Origin: Prorocentrum cordatum
Taxonomy: Eukaryota > Sar > Dinophyceae > Prorocentrales > Prorocentraceae
Length of the DNA stretch: 64,000 bases
NCBI GenBank assembly: GCA_963575745.1
Contig: CAUYUJ010006513.1
Span: forward strand, 395,908-459,907
Direction of reading: 5' to 3'
Each line of letters begins with the position of its first letter. The stretch's first letter is position 1. Shown one piece after another: positions 32,909 to 43,640 of the stretch. The position numbers were made by a program, and so were the translations under genes. The notes under the pieces are model-generated. The model was not told the DNA's origin. It saw only the letters and a list, made by a program, of their open reading frames with translations, and did not search any database.

Positions 32909-33772
32909 TTAAAGACTCCACGCAACTGACGCCGTCGGGCAGGCAAACTCTGAGGCGATGCTGCCCCGAACCATTTCGATATCGAAGCCCTGGGCGGTGA
33001 GGCTCTCCGCAACAAAATGTATGACTGGTTCCTGATCTCCTGGGCGCGGCTGGATCTTGAACAATGGGACCCAGTTGGCACTGAGCTCCCCGTTCTGCTT
33101 GTCTCCAAAAATGCGAGCATTCGGCTGGAGACGCCCGAGAACAGAGCGAGCCCTCTTGATGAGGATTTCCTCCTTGACCATCTCCGTATTCTTGTCACCT
33201 GAAACATATGCCTCGTGTCGTGCTCCGTCCACATCAGAGCACTCGAGCTTCTCGTAGCTGCCGTCCATCTTCCTGAGACTTCCCAGCATCTGCGACACCT
33301 TTCTCGCAGCGTACGCAGCGGCCCCCAAAACCCGCATCGTGAAGCGCTTCCCGACAGGCTCTTCGCCCGTGTGAATGTCCGAGGGCGTGATGTTGTTCCG
33401 CTCAAGCCATGGCCCGAGCGTTGCCAACATGCCCCGCTTCGCCAGCATGCCCTTGATCCTGACCACCAGGATCGTCGCGTCGATCTCCCTGTCGAAGGCT
33501 GGGTCGATGGTAGGAGGGACTGGCCGTTCATCTTTGATGTCTCCAAGCTGTCGTCGTACTGCTTCCATATCCTGCTGAAACTTCTTGATATCGGCTGTGT
33601 GCCCAGCCACCGTGCCTTCCACGCCCGACACCCTTCTCTCGATGGTGGCCTGAATCTGTCCGATAGAGTTTTCGAATCTGGATCCCAGGGTGGCAGTATG
33701 CGAGGACATCGTGCCGACCTGGTGCTGGAAAGCAGCCACGGCTCCTTCCATGGCTTGTTTGGTGCTCTCCAC
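32909..33772 (-). CDS. LINE C ORF1 protein
   Basis: 287 residues. About residues 1-80 have heptad-like hydrophobic spacing (MESTKQAMEGAVAAFQHQV onward), consistent with a coiled coil. A mixed alpha/beta segment follows (KRFTMRVLGAAAYAARKV, then QNGELSANWVPLFKIQ). It aligns over most of its length with LINE D ORF1 (RNFVLRFGIG..., AGTPFAQWQPIAKVEV), so the two are one family. ORF1 proteins of LINEs bind the element RNA; that role here is inferred. The frame is intact although ORF2 is not. Confidence 0.7.
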   Translation of the reverse strand: MESTKQAMEGAVAAFQHQVGTMSSHTATLGSRFENSIGQIQATIERRVSGVEGTVAGHTADIKKFQQDMEAVRRQLGDIKDERPVPPTIDPAFDREIDATILVVRIKGMLAKRGMLATLGPWLERNNITPSDIHTGEEPVGKRFTMRVLGAAAYAARKVSQMLGSLRKMDGSYEKLECSDVDGARHEAYVSGDKNTEMVKEEILIKRARSVLGRLQPNARIFGDKQNGELSANWVPLFKIQPRPGDQEPVIHFVAESLTAQGFDIEMVRGSIASEFACPTASVAWSL

Positions 33773-34051
33773 ATAGGCTCTGAGCTCCGCATCTGGATCA
33801 GTGGTCCTTGAGGACTTGGATCTTCGACCCCCGTCTTCGTCATCAGAGAAAGTAGGAGCACCGTCAATAGCCTAGGCCAGCTGCCACATCTGTGTGGACC
33901 CCATCGCGAGCGCCATGCGGACTGCGGCAAAAGGTGAAACAACTCGGGAGAGGCCAGAACCGCCGTGCCCTAGACTCGAGAAAGGCCTACGGAGAGGCCG
34001 CAAAGCTAATCGCTGATTCTCGGGCGGTTATAGCCCTTCACAACGTTTAGC

Positions 34052-34072
34052 CTTGAGCCAAAATGGCTACGG
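34052..34072 (-). other. DinoSL spliced leader at the 5' end of LINE C
   Basis: The plus strand reads cttgagccaaaatggctacg followed by g, the exact reverse complement of the 3' 21 nt of the 22-nt dinoflagellate spliced leader. It sits directly before the LINE C 5' untranslated region and 2 bp from the target-site duplication. DinoSL is added to mRNAs by trans-splicing, so its genomic presence here marks reverse transcription of a spliced mRNA. Confidence 0.97.
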
Positions 34073-34074
34073 AA

Positions 34075-34091
34075 ATCATGCTCCTCCTCCT
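34075..34091 (+). repeat. Target-site duplication of LINE C, right copy
   Basis: 17-mer atcatgctcctcctcct, one mismatch from 27385-27401. It opens a CTC/ATC microsatellite. Confidence 0.7.
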
Positions 34092-34640
34092 CCTAATCAT
34101 CACCATCATCAGCATCGTTGTCATCATCACCAGCATCAACATGCCGTCGTCGTCGTCATCATGATCAGCAGCATCGTCAACATCATCATCATCATCAGCA
34201 GCAGCAGCAGCATCATCATAGTGATGATAATAAAAAGTAATAGTAATAATACTAGTACTAGTAATAATAATAGAAATAGTAATAATAATGATAATAATAA
34301 TAATACTAATAATACTAATAGTAATAGTAACAATAATAATAATAGTGATAGCAATGGTAATACAAATAGTAATAATAATAATTGCTCTAGTGGTAATAAT
34401 CATCATCATGCCGTCATCATCATCATGTCGTCATCATCGTCCTCACCCCTATCTTCTCTTCACAGTACTAACCCTCCACCCTATAATTGCCAACCCCTAC
34501 CCATCCTACTCCTCACACTCCCCCTCCATTCATCAAACCCCTCCTCCTCCTCCTCCTCCCCATCCTTATCCATAATATACAGTATGCTTATCATCGCCCT
34601 CCCCCTCCCTCTCCCCATCCAGCCTACTCCTCCCCCCTCC
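34075..34640 (+). repeat. CAT, TAA/TAG and CTC microsatellites
   Basis: CAT triplets (34085-34220) give way to ta-ata and tagtaa triplets (34220-34385), then CAT and CCT-rich sequence. Low complexity throughout. Confidence 0.9.
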
Positions 34641-34784
34641 TCCCCCTAATCATCCTGCATCCTTCCCCCATAGATGTTTCTCCTCCTCCATCCCTGCTCC
34701 TTATGAATAACTCCTCCCTGCCCCACCCCCAATCGTGACGACTCCTCTCTGTCGCACTCCTGGGCATGTTGGTAGGGCGGGCCG

Positions 34785-35500
34785 GTTTGTCGCCTGACTT
34801 CCTCGCCACTTATGATCCTGAAGCTTGGAATTTTCAACAGCTTCGCGGATGGAGGGCAGGCCGTTTTTCAATGTTGCTCTCGCATTAGCGCCGCGCGCAT
34901 TCGTCGTAAAAGTTGCCAGCAACTTCACGAATGGAGAACGGCTGGTTTTCAAAATGTGGCTCTCGCCTTATCGCCGCGCACATTCGTCTTAAAAGTTTGC
35001 AGCAGTTTTGCGGACGGAGGGTGGCTCCTTTTTTGTTAATGCTGCTCTCGCCTAGGCGCTGCGCAGATTCGTCTGGAAAGTTTGCAACCGCTTCAAAGAT
35101 TCGTGCGGTCGAAGTCCTAGGAATGATGCGATGGCGCGATGTAAGAATGTGAGAACGGAACACTAGCGGTGATTCGCGGTGCAGAAATCCCAGAAATGGT
35201 GTTCTAGTACGACTTAAGACGGTCAGGACGCAACAGTCACATTGATCCACGGCGTGTAAATCTTAGGAACGGCGTTCTGGCACGATTGAGGATTACCATA
35301 CGGTTGTCTTCAAACGGGCCACTTCCTGGACTGAAAGTAGATTCTTCTAGTAACCTGTGACGATGGAACTTGAAGGGAGGGCGCATTGCAACATCATTGA
35401 TGCGTCTCGGGCTCACTCTAGTCCTCCTCCTCCTCCTCATCCTCCTCCTCAGCCTCCTCCCTCCTCTTCCTCCTTCTCCTCCTCCTCCCCCTTCCCTCGC
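34785..35500 (+). repeat. Composite microsatellite-associated repeat, copy 2
   Basis: In order: cctgaagcttgga lead (34812), three ~84-bp units (34840-35080), ~60-bp units with gacgcaacagtcac and gcgt-gaaatc, a core with acggttgtcttcaaacgggcc and attgcaacatcattgatgcg, and then (CTC)n from 35420. This order matches the copies at 61.7-62.9 and 63.2-63.96 kb and is the reverse of 4270-5350. Confidence 0.8.
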
Positions 35501-35699
35501 TCCATACATGCTCCAAAACCCACCCCGTACCATCAATCATTCACGCCTTCCTCCCCGTCATTCAAGATCGGCGCGGCATGCCTCCGGACCCGGCGCTGTG
35601 GTGGCGCGGCCGCGCGCCGAAGTCCGGGCGGGACCTCCGCCTCGCAACCACCTCTGGGCTGCGATGCGGCCGAGAGAGCAGACGAGGGAAAGGACTGAG

Positions 35700-36080
35700 G
35701 AGCGAGGCAGAACAGCAACCGGAGGAGATTGAAAGAAGGGAGGAGGCGGAGGAGGAGGAAGAGGAGGAGGAGGAGAAGGATACGGAGGAGGAGGGGAAGG
35801 AGGAGGAGGGAGGAGGAGGGAAGAGAAGGAGGAGGAGGAGGAGGAGGAGAAAAAGGAGGCGGAGAAGATGGAGGAGCATAAGAGCTAGAGCGGAGATGTT
35901 GGAGGAGCAGTAGGAGAAGGAGGAGGAAAAAACGAAGGTTGATGAGGAGAAAGAAGAGGAGGAATGTCGGGAGTGGGAAGAGGGGCGGGCGGAGGCGGAG
36001 GAGGATGGAAGAGGATGGAGAAGGAGGAGAAAGAGGAGGAGGAAGAGGAGGGTGAGGGGGGAGTCGGGCAACTTGGACTC
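35700..36080 (+). repeat. GAG microsatellite
   Basis: Interrupted (GAG)n/(GGA)n purine tract. The stretch 35540-35700 before it has no recognisable feature. Confidence 0.9.
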
Positions 36081-36377
36081 ACTCCATTGTCCGTATCCGG
36101 ATCCTCCGCCGCCTCCTGGCCACTCATCGCCCCTCCTTCCCTGCGGTGGGGAGACGTTCCGAAGCTCGTGGTGATGCGAGCAGGGTGCCGCGAAAAAAGG
36201 CTGACGCAGAGACGGCGGGGCCGGGGAACGATGGAGCAGTGGAACCCACCTTCCCCGTCCTGTCTCCTCCAACCTCCCCCTGCCTATGGAAACCTTACTG
36301 CGAGGCCACCAGCATCTTCCTCATGCTGATCCTCCTCCTCGCACGCTTCGTAATCATGATCCTAATCCTGATCCGGG

Positions 36378-36437
<60 letters not shown>

Positions 36438-36444
36438 GTATCAT

Positions 36445-36476
<32 letters not shown>

Positions 36477-36760
36477 TCCTCATCATTATCATCATCATCA
36501 TCATCATCAGCATCATCATCATCATCATCATCATCATCAGCATCCTCGTCATCATCATACTCATACTCATACTCATCATCATTATCATCATCATCAGTAT
36601 CATCATCAGCAGCAGCATCAGCATCAGCATGGGCATCATCATCAGCAGCATCAGAATCATCCTCATCATCATCCTCAGCCTCAGCCTCAGCATCAGCATC
36701 GTTAGCATCAGCATCAGCATCCTCATCATCATCCGCATCGTCAAAATGATCGGCATCAGT

Positions 36761-36806
<46 letters not shown>

Positions 36807-37015
36807 CAACCACCACCATCATCATCATCAGCATCATCATCATCATCCTCATCCTCATCCTCCTCATCGTCATCCTCCTCTTCCTCATCAGCATCGGCAT
36901 CGTCATCATCATCAGCATCATCATCAACATTACCATCATCGTCGTCATCAGCATCATCATCACCATCACCACCATCACCACCATCATCGCCATCACTTTC
37001 GTCATCACGTCCGTC
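36378..37015 (+). repeat. CAT/ATC microsatellite, about 640 bp
   Basis: Long (ATC)n with CAG, CCT and CGT interruptions. It faces a (GAT)n block of similar length at 37665-38260, which is its complement on the same strand, with about 650 bp of unique DNA between them. Confidence 0.97.
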
Positions 37016-37660
37016 ACCATGGCCTTCATTTGTGTGCGTATGTCTGTGTCGGCGCGAGGCTTCCACTATCCTGCCATGCCGGCAGGCCACACCCCTCTGA
37101 GCGTGCTGAGCGGTGAGAGACGGCAACGGTCGCTCACGCCCGCGGCCTCACCGCAGGAAACGGCCAAGATTGCCCACGCCCTCGGCCATAGCCATCACCG
37201 CGGGGAGGCACACACTGCCCGAGAGGGAGACGGCTGTGGTTGCCCACGCCCTCGGCCTCAGCACGGAGACGGCTACGGTTGCCCACGCCCTCGGCGTCGG
37301 CCACTACCGCGGGAGGGCACTGACCTCAGCCCGTCTCCCGAGAGCGGAGCGGGCCCTCGCATGGGCACGAGTCGGCGGGCCCGCTCTCGGAGAGCCTCCC
37401 AAGGCATGGACCCCGCGGAGGCCACGGGAGCCCTCGGAGGCGGCAGCGAGGGCGACCTGGGAAGCCCAGGCCTCGGAGGCCACGGGCCGGGGCACTCGGA
37501 AGGGCAGTTGGCGGGATCGGCCTCTGGTGCCCAGCTTCTGCGGAGAAGCCGTCGCGTTCACGCCCTGCCCTGCCGTGACCCCGCACGCAGAATATCACAT
37601 ACGTCGTAATCCTCCTCGCTCACGTGGTCGGGCAACACGAGCGTTTTGGGCTGGTGATGA
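37016..37660. other. Spacer with a short minisatellite
   Basis: Three to four copies of ggttgcccacgccctcggc (or gattgcccacgccctcggc) occur between about 37165 and 37305, with gagacggct or cgcgg between them. The remainder (37310-37660) is GC-rich and unassigned. Confidence 0.65.
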
Positions 37661-37664
37661 GGGA

Positions 37665-37785
37665 GATGACAACAATGAAGATGGTGATCGTGATGAAGAT
37701 GATGATGCTGATGATGATGATGATGGTGATGATGATGGTGATGATGATGACGACGATGGTGATGGTGATGATGACGGTGATCAGA

Positions 37786-37871
<86 letters not shown>

Positions 37872-37945
37872 AATGATGATGATGATGGTGGTGGTGGTGG
37901 TGGTGGTTATGCTGATGATGATGGTGGTGGTGGTGGCGATTATGG

Positions 37946-37983
<38 letters not shown>

Positions 37984-38260
37984 GTGATGGTGATGGTGAT
38001 GGTGATGGGTGTCGTGATGGTGATGGTGGTGGTGGTGGTGATTGTGCTGATGCTGATGCTGATGCTGATGCTGATGCTGATGCTGATGCTGGTATTAATG
38101 CTGAAGATACCGATGATGATGATGATGATGGTGATTGTAATGATAGTGGTGACGATGACAATGATGAATGTGATGAAGATAACGTTATGATGAGCATCGG
38201 CATCACTATCATGATGTTGATGCTGCTGTTGGTGATGATGGTGGTGGTGAGGAGGAGGAG
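37665..38260 (+). repeat. GAT/ATG microsatellite, about 600 bp
   Basis: Long (GAT)n with GGT and GCT patches. It is the inverted counterpart of 36378-37015. Confidence 0.97.
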
Positions 38261-38269
38261 GCGATGGAC

Positions 38270-39955
38270 GATGACGATGATGATGAGAACGAAGGCGAAC
38301 ACGACAACGACGATCATAACGGTGAAGATGAGGATAAGCAGGGCGGCAGAATGGGGAAACCGGAAAACCAAAGTAAACCGCGCAAACCATCAAGGGAACG
38401 AGCAGCGAACGAGAAATCAGAATCAAAGGAAGCAGACGTACGAGCGAGGAGACGAGACCGACTTGTGACCATCTGGCACCAAGCAATTACGTAGGAGGGA
38501 GCCGAGAGGAGAGAAGAGGAAGGGGAGTGAGGAGGGAAGAGCGAGGAAGAGGAGGGGAAACAAATATGGTGAGGAGACAGAACGGAACGGAACAGGACGA
38601 TTACGATACAAACCAGTATATCGTCGCAGGGAGCTAGAAGAAGGAGAAGGATGGTAGAGCAGGAGAGGAGGAGAGATGATGATAAGATGAAGGATGATGA
38701 AGAAGACGACGACGACGAAAACGACGACGACGAGACGACGAGAAGGAGAAGCGAGGAGGAGGAGGAGGAGGAGGAGGAGGAGGAGGAGGAGGAGGAGGAG
38801 AGAGAGAGGAGGGAGGAAGGAGAAAGAAGAGAGCGAGGAGAGAGGACAGAGGACCAGGGATGATAAGGTACCAACTCGGGACCTGCCAGCCCTGGCGCGC
38901 CCGCCGATCGGAAATCCGAATGCGTTCAACGAGAGCGGACGACCCCACCGCGCTCGTCGATTGGGGTACCACCCAGCCAGGGCCGAACGACCCAGCCAGG
39001 GAAGCATGGGGACGGCGTATTCCCCTCGCCCCTCCTCACCATCATTCCCATCCTCCTCCACCACACCCTCTCCTCCTCCTGCTCCTCCCCCCCCCTCCTA
39101 CCCTTACTCCTGTTTTGAACACAGTCGACTTTCTCACCTAGCCGGCCGACATCCCCACATCTCGGGGTCTCCACGGGTTGTCGCCCACGCCGTAAAATGC
39201 ATAACAAGCATGGGCGGGGCGCACATGCCATGCGCAGAGGCGAGACGTCGCTCTCGCTGCGCTCATCCTTCTCTCGGAGCGGCGAACTCCCGCCTGGGAA
39301 GGGCGCACCTGCTTCGTGCGCCCCTTCGTCGACGCGCGAGCGTCGGAAAATGTCACGTTCGCCCCTGCGCCGCGCAGACTTTCGCCTGAGAAAGCGGCGT
39401 TCCCGCCAAGGGTGCGGCGCAGATCTGTCAGCCACCAGGTGCTTTCGGGCCCCGCGCGCGCAGGCGACCTGTCGCCCTCGCCCAAGCCTTAGGTCGGGCC
39501 TGTCCCCCCACAGGGGGGCTTTGGGGCGAAAAAATAAAAATACCCAAAAAAGGCACCAAAAATGTTCAAAAATGGTGGAAAAAATGTCACCCGGCTATTT
39601 TTGACTATTTTCGAATACTCATCCTGTAGAGGGACAGGCCCGACTTAACGTTTGGAAGTGGCGGTCCCGAGCGGGCGCGGCACATGTTTCGTTCGCCGAA
39701 TCGCATGGAAGCGGCAGCGGCAGCGGGGCCGCGCGCGAGACCGTGTCCTCGTGCAAGCGGCGCGAAATCTTGTGAGCGAAGGTGGCAGTGCTGTTTCGAC
39801 GCGGCGCATGCTTCGGCAGGCGTGCCGCTCCCACCCGTGCGCGGCCCGCGTGGTTTTCCCGTCGCCAAGTCGTCGGAAGCGGGACCCCACGCGAGCGCCG
39901 TCCGCTCGATGGATGGAAACGCGTTCCAATCCGTATATCAGGTTGTGCCGCAATT
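38270..39955. other. Gene-free stretch
   Basis: GAG/GAC triplets at 38690-38810 and CTC-rich DNA at 39045-39100. The rest, including 39100-39950, contains only short open frames without similarity that I recognise. No RNA gene found. Confidence 0.6.
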
Positions 39956-39959
39956 GATT

Positions 39960-40129
39960 CGGGGATGGACAAACCCCCCTTTAGCAAAACGTGGTTTAGT
40001 GAAAACGACGTGAGGCCCAAACCTGGCGGGCGCAAGCCTGGAAAATAACGGCCACGGCGCCCTCTCGAAAACCGAAAACGGACAATTCACTAATCGACGT
40101 GTCACTGTTGGGGGTTCTGTCCACCCCCG
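39960..40129. mobile_element. MITE-like element, 170 bp, with 7-bp target duplication
   Basis: The left end CGGGGATGGACAAACCCCCC and the reverse complement of the right end CGGGGGTGGACAGAACCCCC match at 17 of 20 positions. Weaker similarity continues inwards (ACGTGGTTTAGTGAA against ACGTCGATTAGTGAA). ATTGATT flanks it directly at 39953-39959 and 40130-40136. It has no ORF. Such short inverted-repeat elements are usually non-autonomous DNA transposons. Confidence 0.7.
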
Positions 40130-40679
40130 ATTGATTACGTCTGGCGTTGGAAAGATAGCGTGCGACGCCGATGTGGACCTTCGAAGAGCTCGCGATCCCT
40201 GCGAGGCGATCCCCCCGCAGGGGCCCCCCCTCTGCGCACGCCATCCCCCTGCCCAGGGCAGCTTCGGTGCTCGTGATCCCCGAGAGGGGGGAGGACCGCG
40301 CGTGACAAGCGGGCTCGCAGCGCCACATCGCACGCTGTCTGTCCAGCGCCAACACTAGCATGTTGATATGGGGAGGGCGGGAATGGGTGGGGCCCGCTGA
40401 CTCGTTCGGCCCGGGCAACTTGACGCCTAATTACTTCCACTGCTCCGCCTCGTCCTCCTGCGATTCCTCCGCTGCCTCCTCGGACTCTGGCGGCTCCTCC
40501 TTCCCCTCCTCATCCTTCGCCGTCGCTTCCTAGCCCACCGGCCAACAGGCTTACCGTCCCGACTGGCGCTTCCTGCAGCCTCATTCAATGGCTCGCGCCC
40601 TCGGTTCCTGGTAGATGTGTCCTCCTGCGATGAAACGCCGAACGTGCCAGCTGCGGGGAAAGGGCTTACGCCCGCAGGT

Positions 40680-41014
40680 CGGTGAGGGGAGGGTGAAGAA
40701 GAAGAAGAAGGAGAAGAGGGGGGAGAGGAAAATGACGAGGAGGGAGAGGGGAAGGAAGAGGAGGAGGAGGAGGAGAAAGAAAAGAATGAGGAGAAGGAGG
40801 GGGAGGAGAAGGGAGATGGAGAGGAGGGAATAGAGGATGAGGAGTAGTAGGAGAATAAGGGCAAAGAGGGGAAGGGGCAGAAGAAGGAGGAGGAGCAGCA
40901 GCAGAAGGATGAGCAGCAGCAGGAGGGGAAACAGAACGACGACGACGACGACGACGACGACAACAGCGGCGAAGGCGACGCCGACGGCGATGGTGACGAC
41001 GACAGCGACGACAA

Positions 41015-41045
<31 letters not shown>

Positions 41046-41053
41046 CGAGGACA

Positions 41054-41088
<35 letters not shown>

Positions 41089-41174
41089 GACGAGGACGCG
41101 GACGTGGACGAGGACGTGGACGAGGACGAGGACGGACGGAGTGACGGACGGACGGACGGACGGACGGACGGACG

Positions 41175-41206
<32 letters not shown>

Positions 41207-41430
41207 CACGGCTCTGCGCACCCGGAGCGCCCCGAGCCCGATGCACGCAGCCAGCAGGCCAGCCAGCGCCACGGCGTGCGGCGCGCCCGCCAGTGGCCCT
41301 CTCGGGAGAGGGAGGGGAGGGCGGGCGCCAGCGAGAAGGCGAGGCCTGAGGAGGAGGAGGAGGAGGAGGAGGAGGAGGAGGAGGAGGAGGAAGAGGGGGA
41401 GGAGGAGGAGGGGGAGAAGGAGGGGGATTC
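40680..41430 (+). repeat. GAG, GAC and GGAC microsatellites
   Basis: (GAG)n-like at 40690-40935, (GAC)n at 40937-41130, (GGAC)n tetranucleotides at 41130-41175, GAC again to 41205, and (GGA)n at 41351-41410 abutting LINE A. 41210-41345 is unassigned. Confidence 0.92.
41410..41427 (+). repeat. Target-site duplication of LINE A, left copy
   Basis: 18-mer gggggagaaggaggggga, identical to 47601-47618. It lies at the edge of a (GGA)n microsatellite. Confidence 0.92.
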
Positions 41431-41489
41431 CAGCGATTCCAGAATTCGGGGGACTCACGAGTGCAAGCTCGGGCCCTCGATCAGAACAG

Positions 41490-43640
41490 TCAAGGAGCGG
41501 GGAAGGCCATGCCATACTTGGGAGGCTTGCCTTCGGCTAGCCGCTCAAGGTTGCGCCTGCCAGTGGCGGACAGAGGCGCGCCAGTCTCAGGGCACGCGGG
41601 TGGGCAGGGCTTGGCCAACTTCTGAACAACGTTGGCGGCAAAGTACCCACAGCACCGACAATACAAAATTCCTTTGAATTCAGCCAAGACGTGCGTCGGA
41701 TGCGCACGCGGGAAACAGGGATGTCCGATCGGGTTGCCCTGGGACGCGGGGCCAGGGGAAGCCGAAGGGTCCAACCTGCCAGACGACGAGGACCCCAACA
41801 CCAGCGCTCCAGGGCACTGGCTAGGCCAGAATTTGGCCAGCTCCCCTCGGACGGCAGGAAATCTACACAGACAACGCGAGCACTTAAAGGATCCAGCAAC
41901 TTTACACACATCATGGCCCTGCTCACGCAATCTCGCCTTGCGGAGGTTGCTCGAACTGGGGCCTCGCTCTTTGTGGTGCTCTCTACCTAGACGGTCCTCA
42001 CGAGTCCTCGGGCACATGAGCGAAACATGCCTGGAGACAGCGAGGAGTCGCTTAACTACACGTAAACAATTTTCATATACGTTATAGATTTCCCTGACCT
42101 TCTCAACAGGCAGGGCCCCCCACTTGGCAGCTTCCCCCGCAAAGTGATCGGCAACGCCATTGGCGACTAATCCTTGGGGGGTCAGGCGGTGGGCGGCGAC
42201 CTGCTTGAAGGTGGGGTGGCTCTTGCACCAGTGAACGTCCAGCTTGCCTTCTCTGTTGCCAAGCTGGTCCCAGACCTGCTGCCACAGGTCCAACATGCAC
42301 GAGTGATCAACTTCGACATCCTTCCGAGCAAAAGCACGAGCGACAGGCAGAAAGTCGGTGTACAACACTGCATCACCGACGACATAACGCAACAGCTGGA
42401 CCACAGCATACAATTCGGCACGGGGAGAGTTTTGCTCAGCTCCAGGGAGGGTTCCACACAACACGCCTGACACCTGGAGGGTCCCTGGTTGAAGGTGAAC
42501 AACAGACCACCCACATCTCCTCAACCTCCAATCCTTCGTATGTTCTCCTCCAGACGCGTCACTCCCGAATATACCCCCATGAATCGGTACACCTTCACGA
42601 AGCGCCTCGTGAAAGGATCCCCAGGCCCAAACCTTAGCTTCGACATGAGGCAACACACCAACCGTCCAACCCAGGGGAACCAAGCCACGAGTCCAGAAAC
42701 ACTCCGATTCAGGAACACCAACAAGGGAATCTTCATACATATGGTTAGTGAGGTGTATGTGGTCATCATCAATATTCACATTATCTTGACAGCCCCAGTA
42801 TCTGTGCCAAGGTGTCTCCTGACGAACTCCACAGCGAGGGCATACACCATTGCTGAGGTAGCCGCTGTCCTTGAGGCGCTGCTCTGGCCACTGGCCGCCA
42901 GAGACAAGGTGGTTCAAAATAGCAACGCCGTCGAGGTCGCCTTGCCGAGACAGCGAATTCCGCAGCCTACGCAACATAGTAAAATCGACGCCTTCATGCA
43001 GACCCTGTCCCCCATACGCCTTAGATGCTTGGACCCAAAGCATACTACCCACTTGTTTTTCAACCGTCTTCCACAAAAAGTACGGGAAACCACGTCGGTC
43101 AACATGGAGGGTAACATCAGGGAATCTCCACGTGCAGGGCTCCAGCGGGTTCCCATTGAGCTCCAAGACACACATGATGACAGACGCGATGGGTCCCCGC
43201 ACATGACGCCAACGGTGAACAGGGGGGACACTTCGCAGCTTAGCTAACAACTTGGGCCGCACTTTGTTCACACTACAAACTTGGCTAGGGTCGAGGACAC
43301 GGTAGGTTCGGCGCCATTCCAAAAGATGTTCAAATCGAATCTTATACGCTGGGTCATCATACATAGCATGATCAAGAGCAAGGAGGGTAGTGGTACAACA
43401 GCCTGCATGCCATCGTCCTGTCGCTTTAGCAGCCTGGGCACGGAGAGCACGCATGCGCGAGGGCGGAGTGCCGAGGACTTGATGGCTCCATGTGCCAACA
43501 GCGACCACTCCTGGCTTAAACAACTTGCGAGCACGACGATTGACATGAGACAGAAACGTGAGCCTCTTACTGCGAAGCCTAGCTTCTTCCTTGCGCTGAG
43601 TCATTTTCCATCGTCCTCCTCCTCCCCGCCGTGGTCCCAA
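41490..43640 (-). CDS. LINE A ORF2, second part: RT C-terminus, RNase H and zinc-finger tail
   Basis: Continues the RT after a one-base frameshift in the overlap 43579-43640 (the GRRR / KMTQRKEEARLRSKRL junction). A zinc knuckle CPRCGVRQETPWHRYWGC precedes the RNase H domain. Conserved acidic sites of RNase H are visible: GIFGSDASGG, SPRAELYAVVQLL, VLYTDFLPVA and NGVADHFAGEAA. The tail has Cys pairs (CSRCLCRF, CRCCGYF). RNase H removes RNA from the RNA-DNA hybrid during target-primed reverse transcription. The open frame begins at 43640, but translation probably came from ORF2 upstream before the frameshift arose. Confidence 0.88.
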   Translation of the reverse strand: MGPRRGGGGRWKMTQRKEEARLRSKRLTFLSHVNRRARKLFKPGVVAVGTWSHQVLGTPPSRMRALRAQAAKATGRWHAGCCTTTLLALDHAMYDDPAYKIRFEHLLEWRRTYRVLDPSQVCSVNKVRPKLLAKLRSVPPVHRWRHVRGPIASVIMCVLELNGNPLEPCTWRFPDVTLHVDRRGFPYFLWKTVEKQVGSMLWVQASKAYGGQGLHEGVDFTMLRRLRNSLSRQGDLDGVAILNHLVSGGQWPEQRLKDSGYLSNGVCPRCGVRQETPWHRYWGCQDNVNIDDDHIHLTNHMYEDSLVGVPESECFWTRGLVPLGWTVGVLPHVEAKVWAWGSFHEALREGVPIHGGIFGSDASGGEHTKDWRLRRCGWSVVHLQPGTLQVSGVLCGTLPGAEQNSPRAELYAVVQLLRYVVGDAVLYTDFLPVARAFARKDVEVDHSCMLDLWQQVWDQLGNREGKLDVHWCKSHPTFKQVAAHRLTPQGLVANGVADHFAGEAAKWGALPVEKVREIYNVYENCLRVVKRLLAVSRHVSLMCPRTREDRLGREHHKERGPSSSNLRKARLREQGHDVCKVAGSFKCSRCLCRFPAVRGELAKFWPSQCPGALVLGSSSSGRLDPSASPGPASQGNPIGHPCFPRAHPTHVLAEFKGILYCRCCGYFAANVVQKLAKPCPPACPETGAPLSATGRRNLERLAEGKPPKYGMAFPAP

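Larger units (their letters stand above)
27402..34074 (-). mobile_element. LINE C: decayed non-LTR retrotransposon with 5' DinoSL
   Basis: Runs leftwards from DinoSL at 34052-34072: ORF1 (33772-32909), endonuclease fragments (about 32880-32330), RT start (about 31440), a foreign repeat block (28850-31130), RT thumb/connection (28609-28148), then the C-terminal zinc-knuckle region (27948-27429). The ends are bounded by a 17-bp near-exact duplication. No poly-A tail. Multiple frames and stops show it is dead. LINE D at 48.7 kb has the same 5' untranslated region and ORF1. Confidence 0.85.

Noticed and set aside
36146-38486. Long open frames of 188-487 codons in the CAT and GAT arrays
   Set aside because: Poly-Ile, poly-His, poly-Met or poly-Asp from triplet repeats. 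Not genes.
38860-38960. Possible tRNA-like segment (ggtaccaactcgggacctgcc)
   Set aside because: No consistent D and T arms or anticodon stem could be folded by eye.
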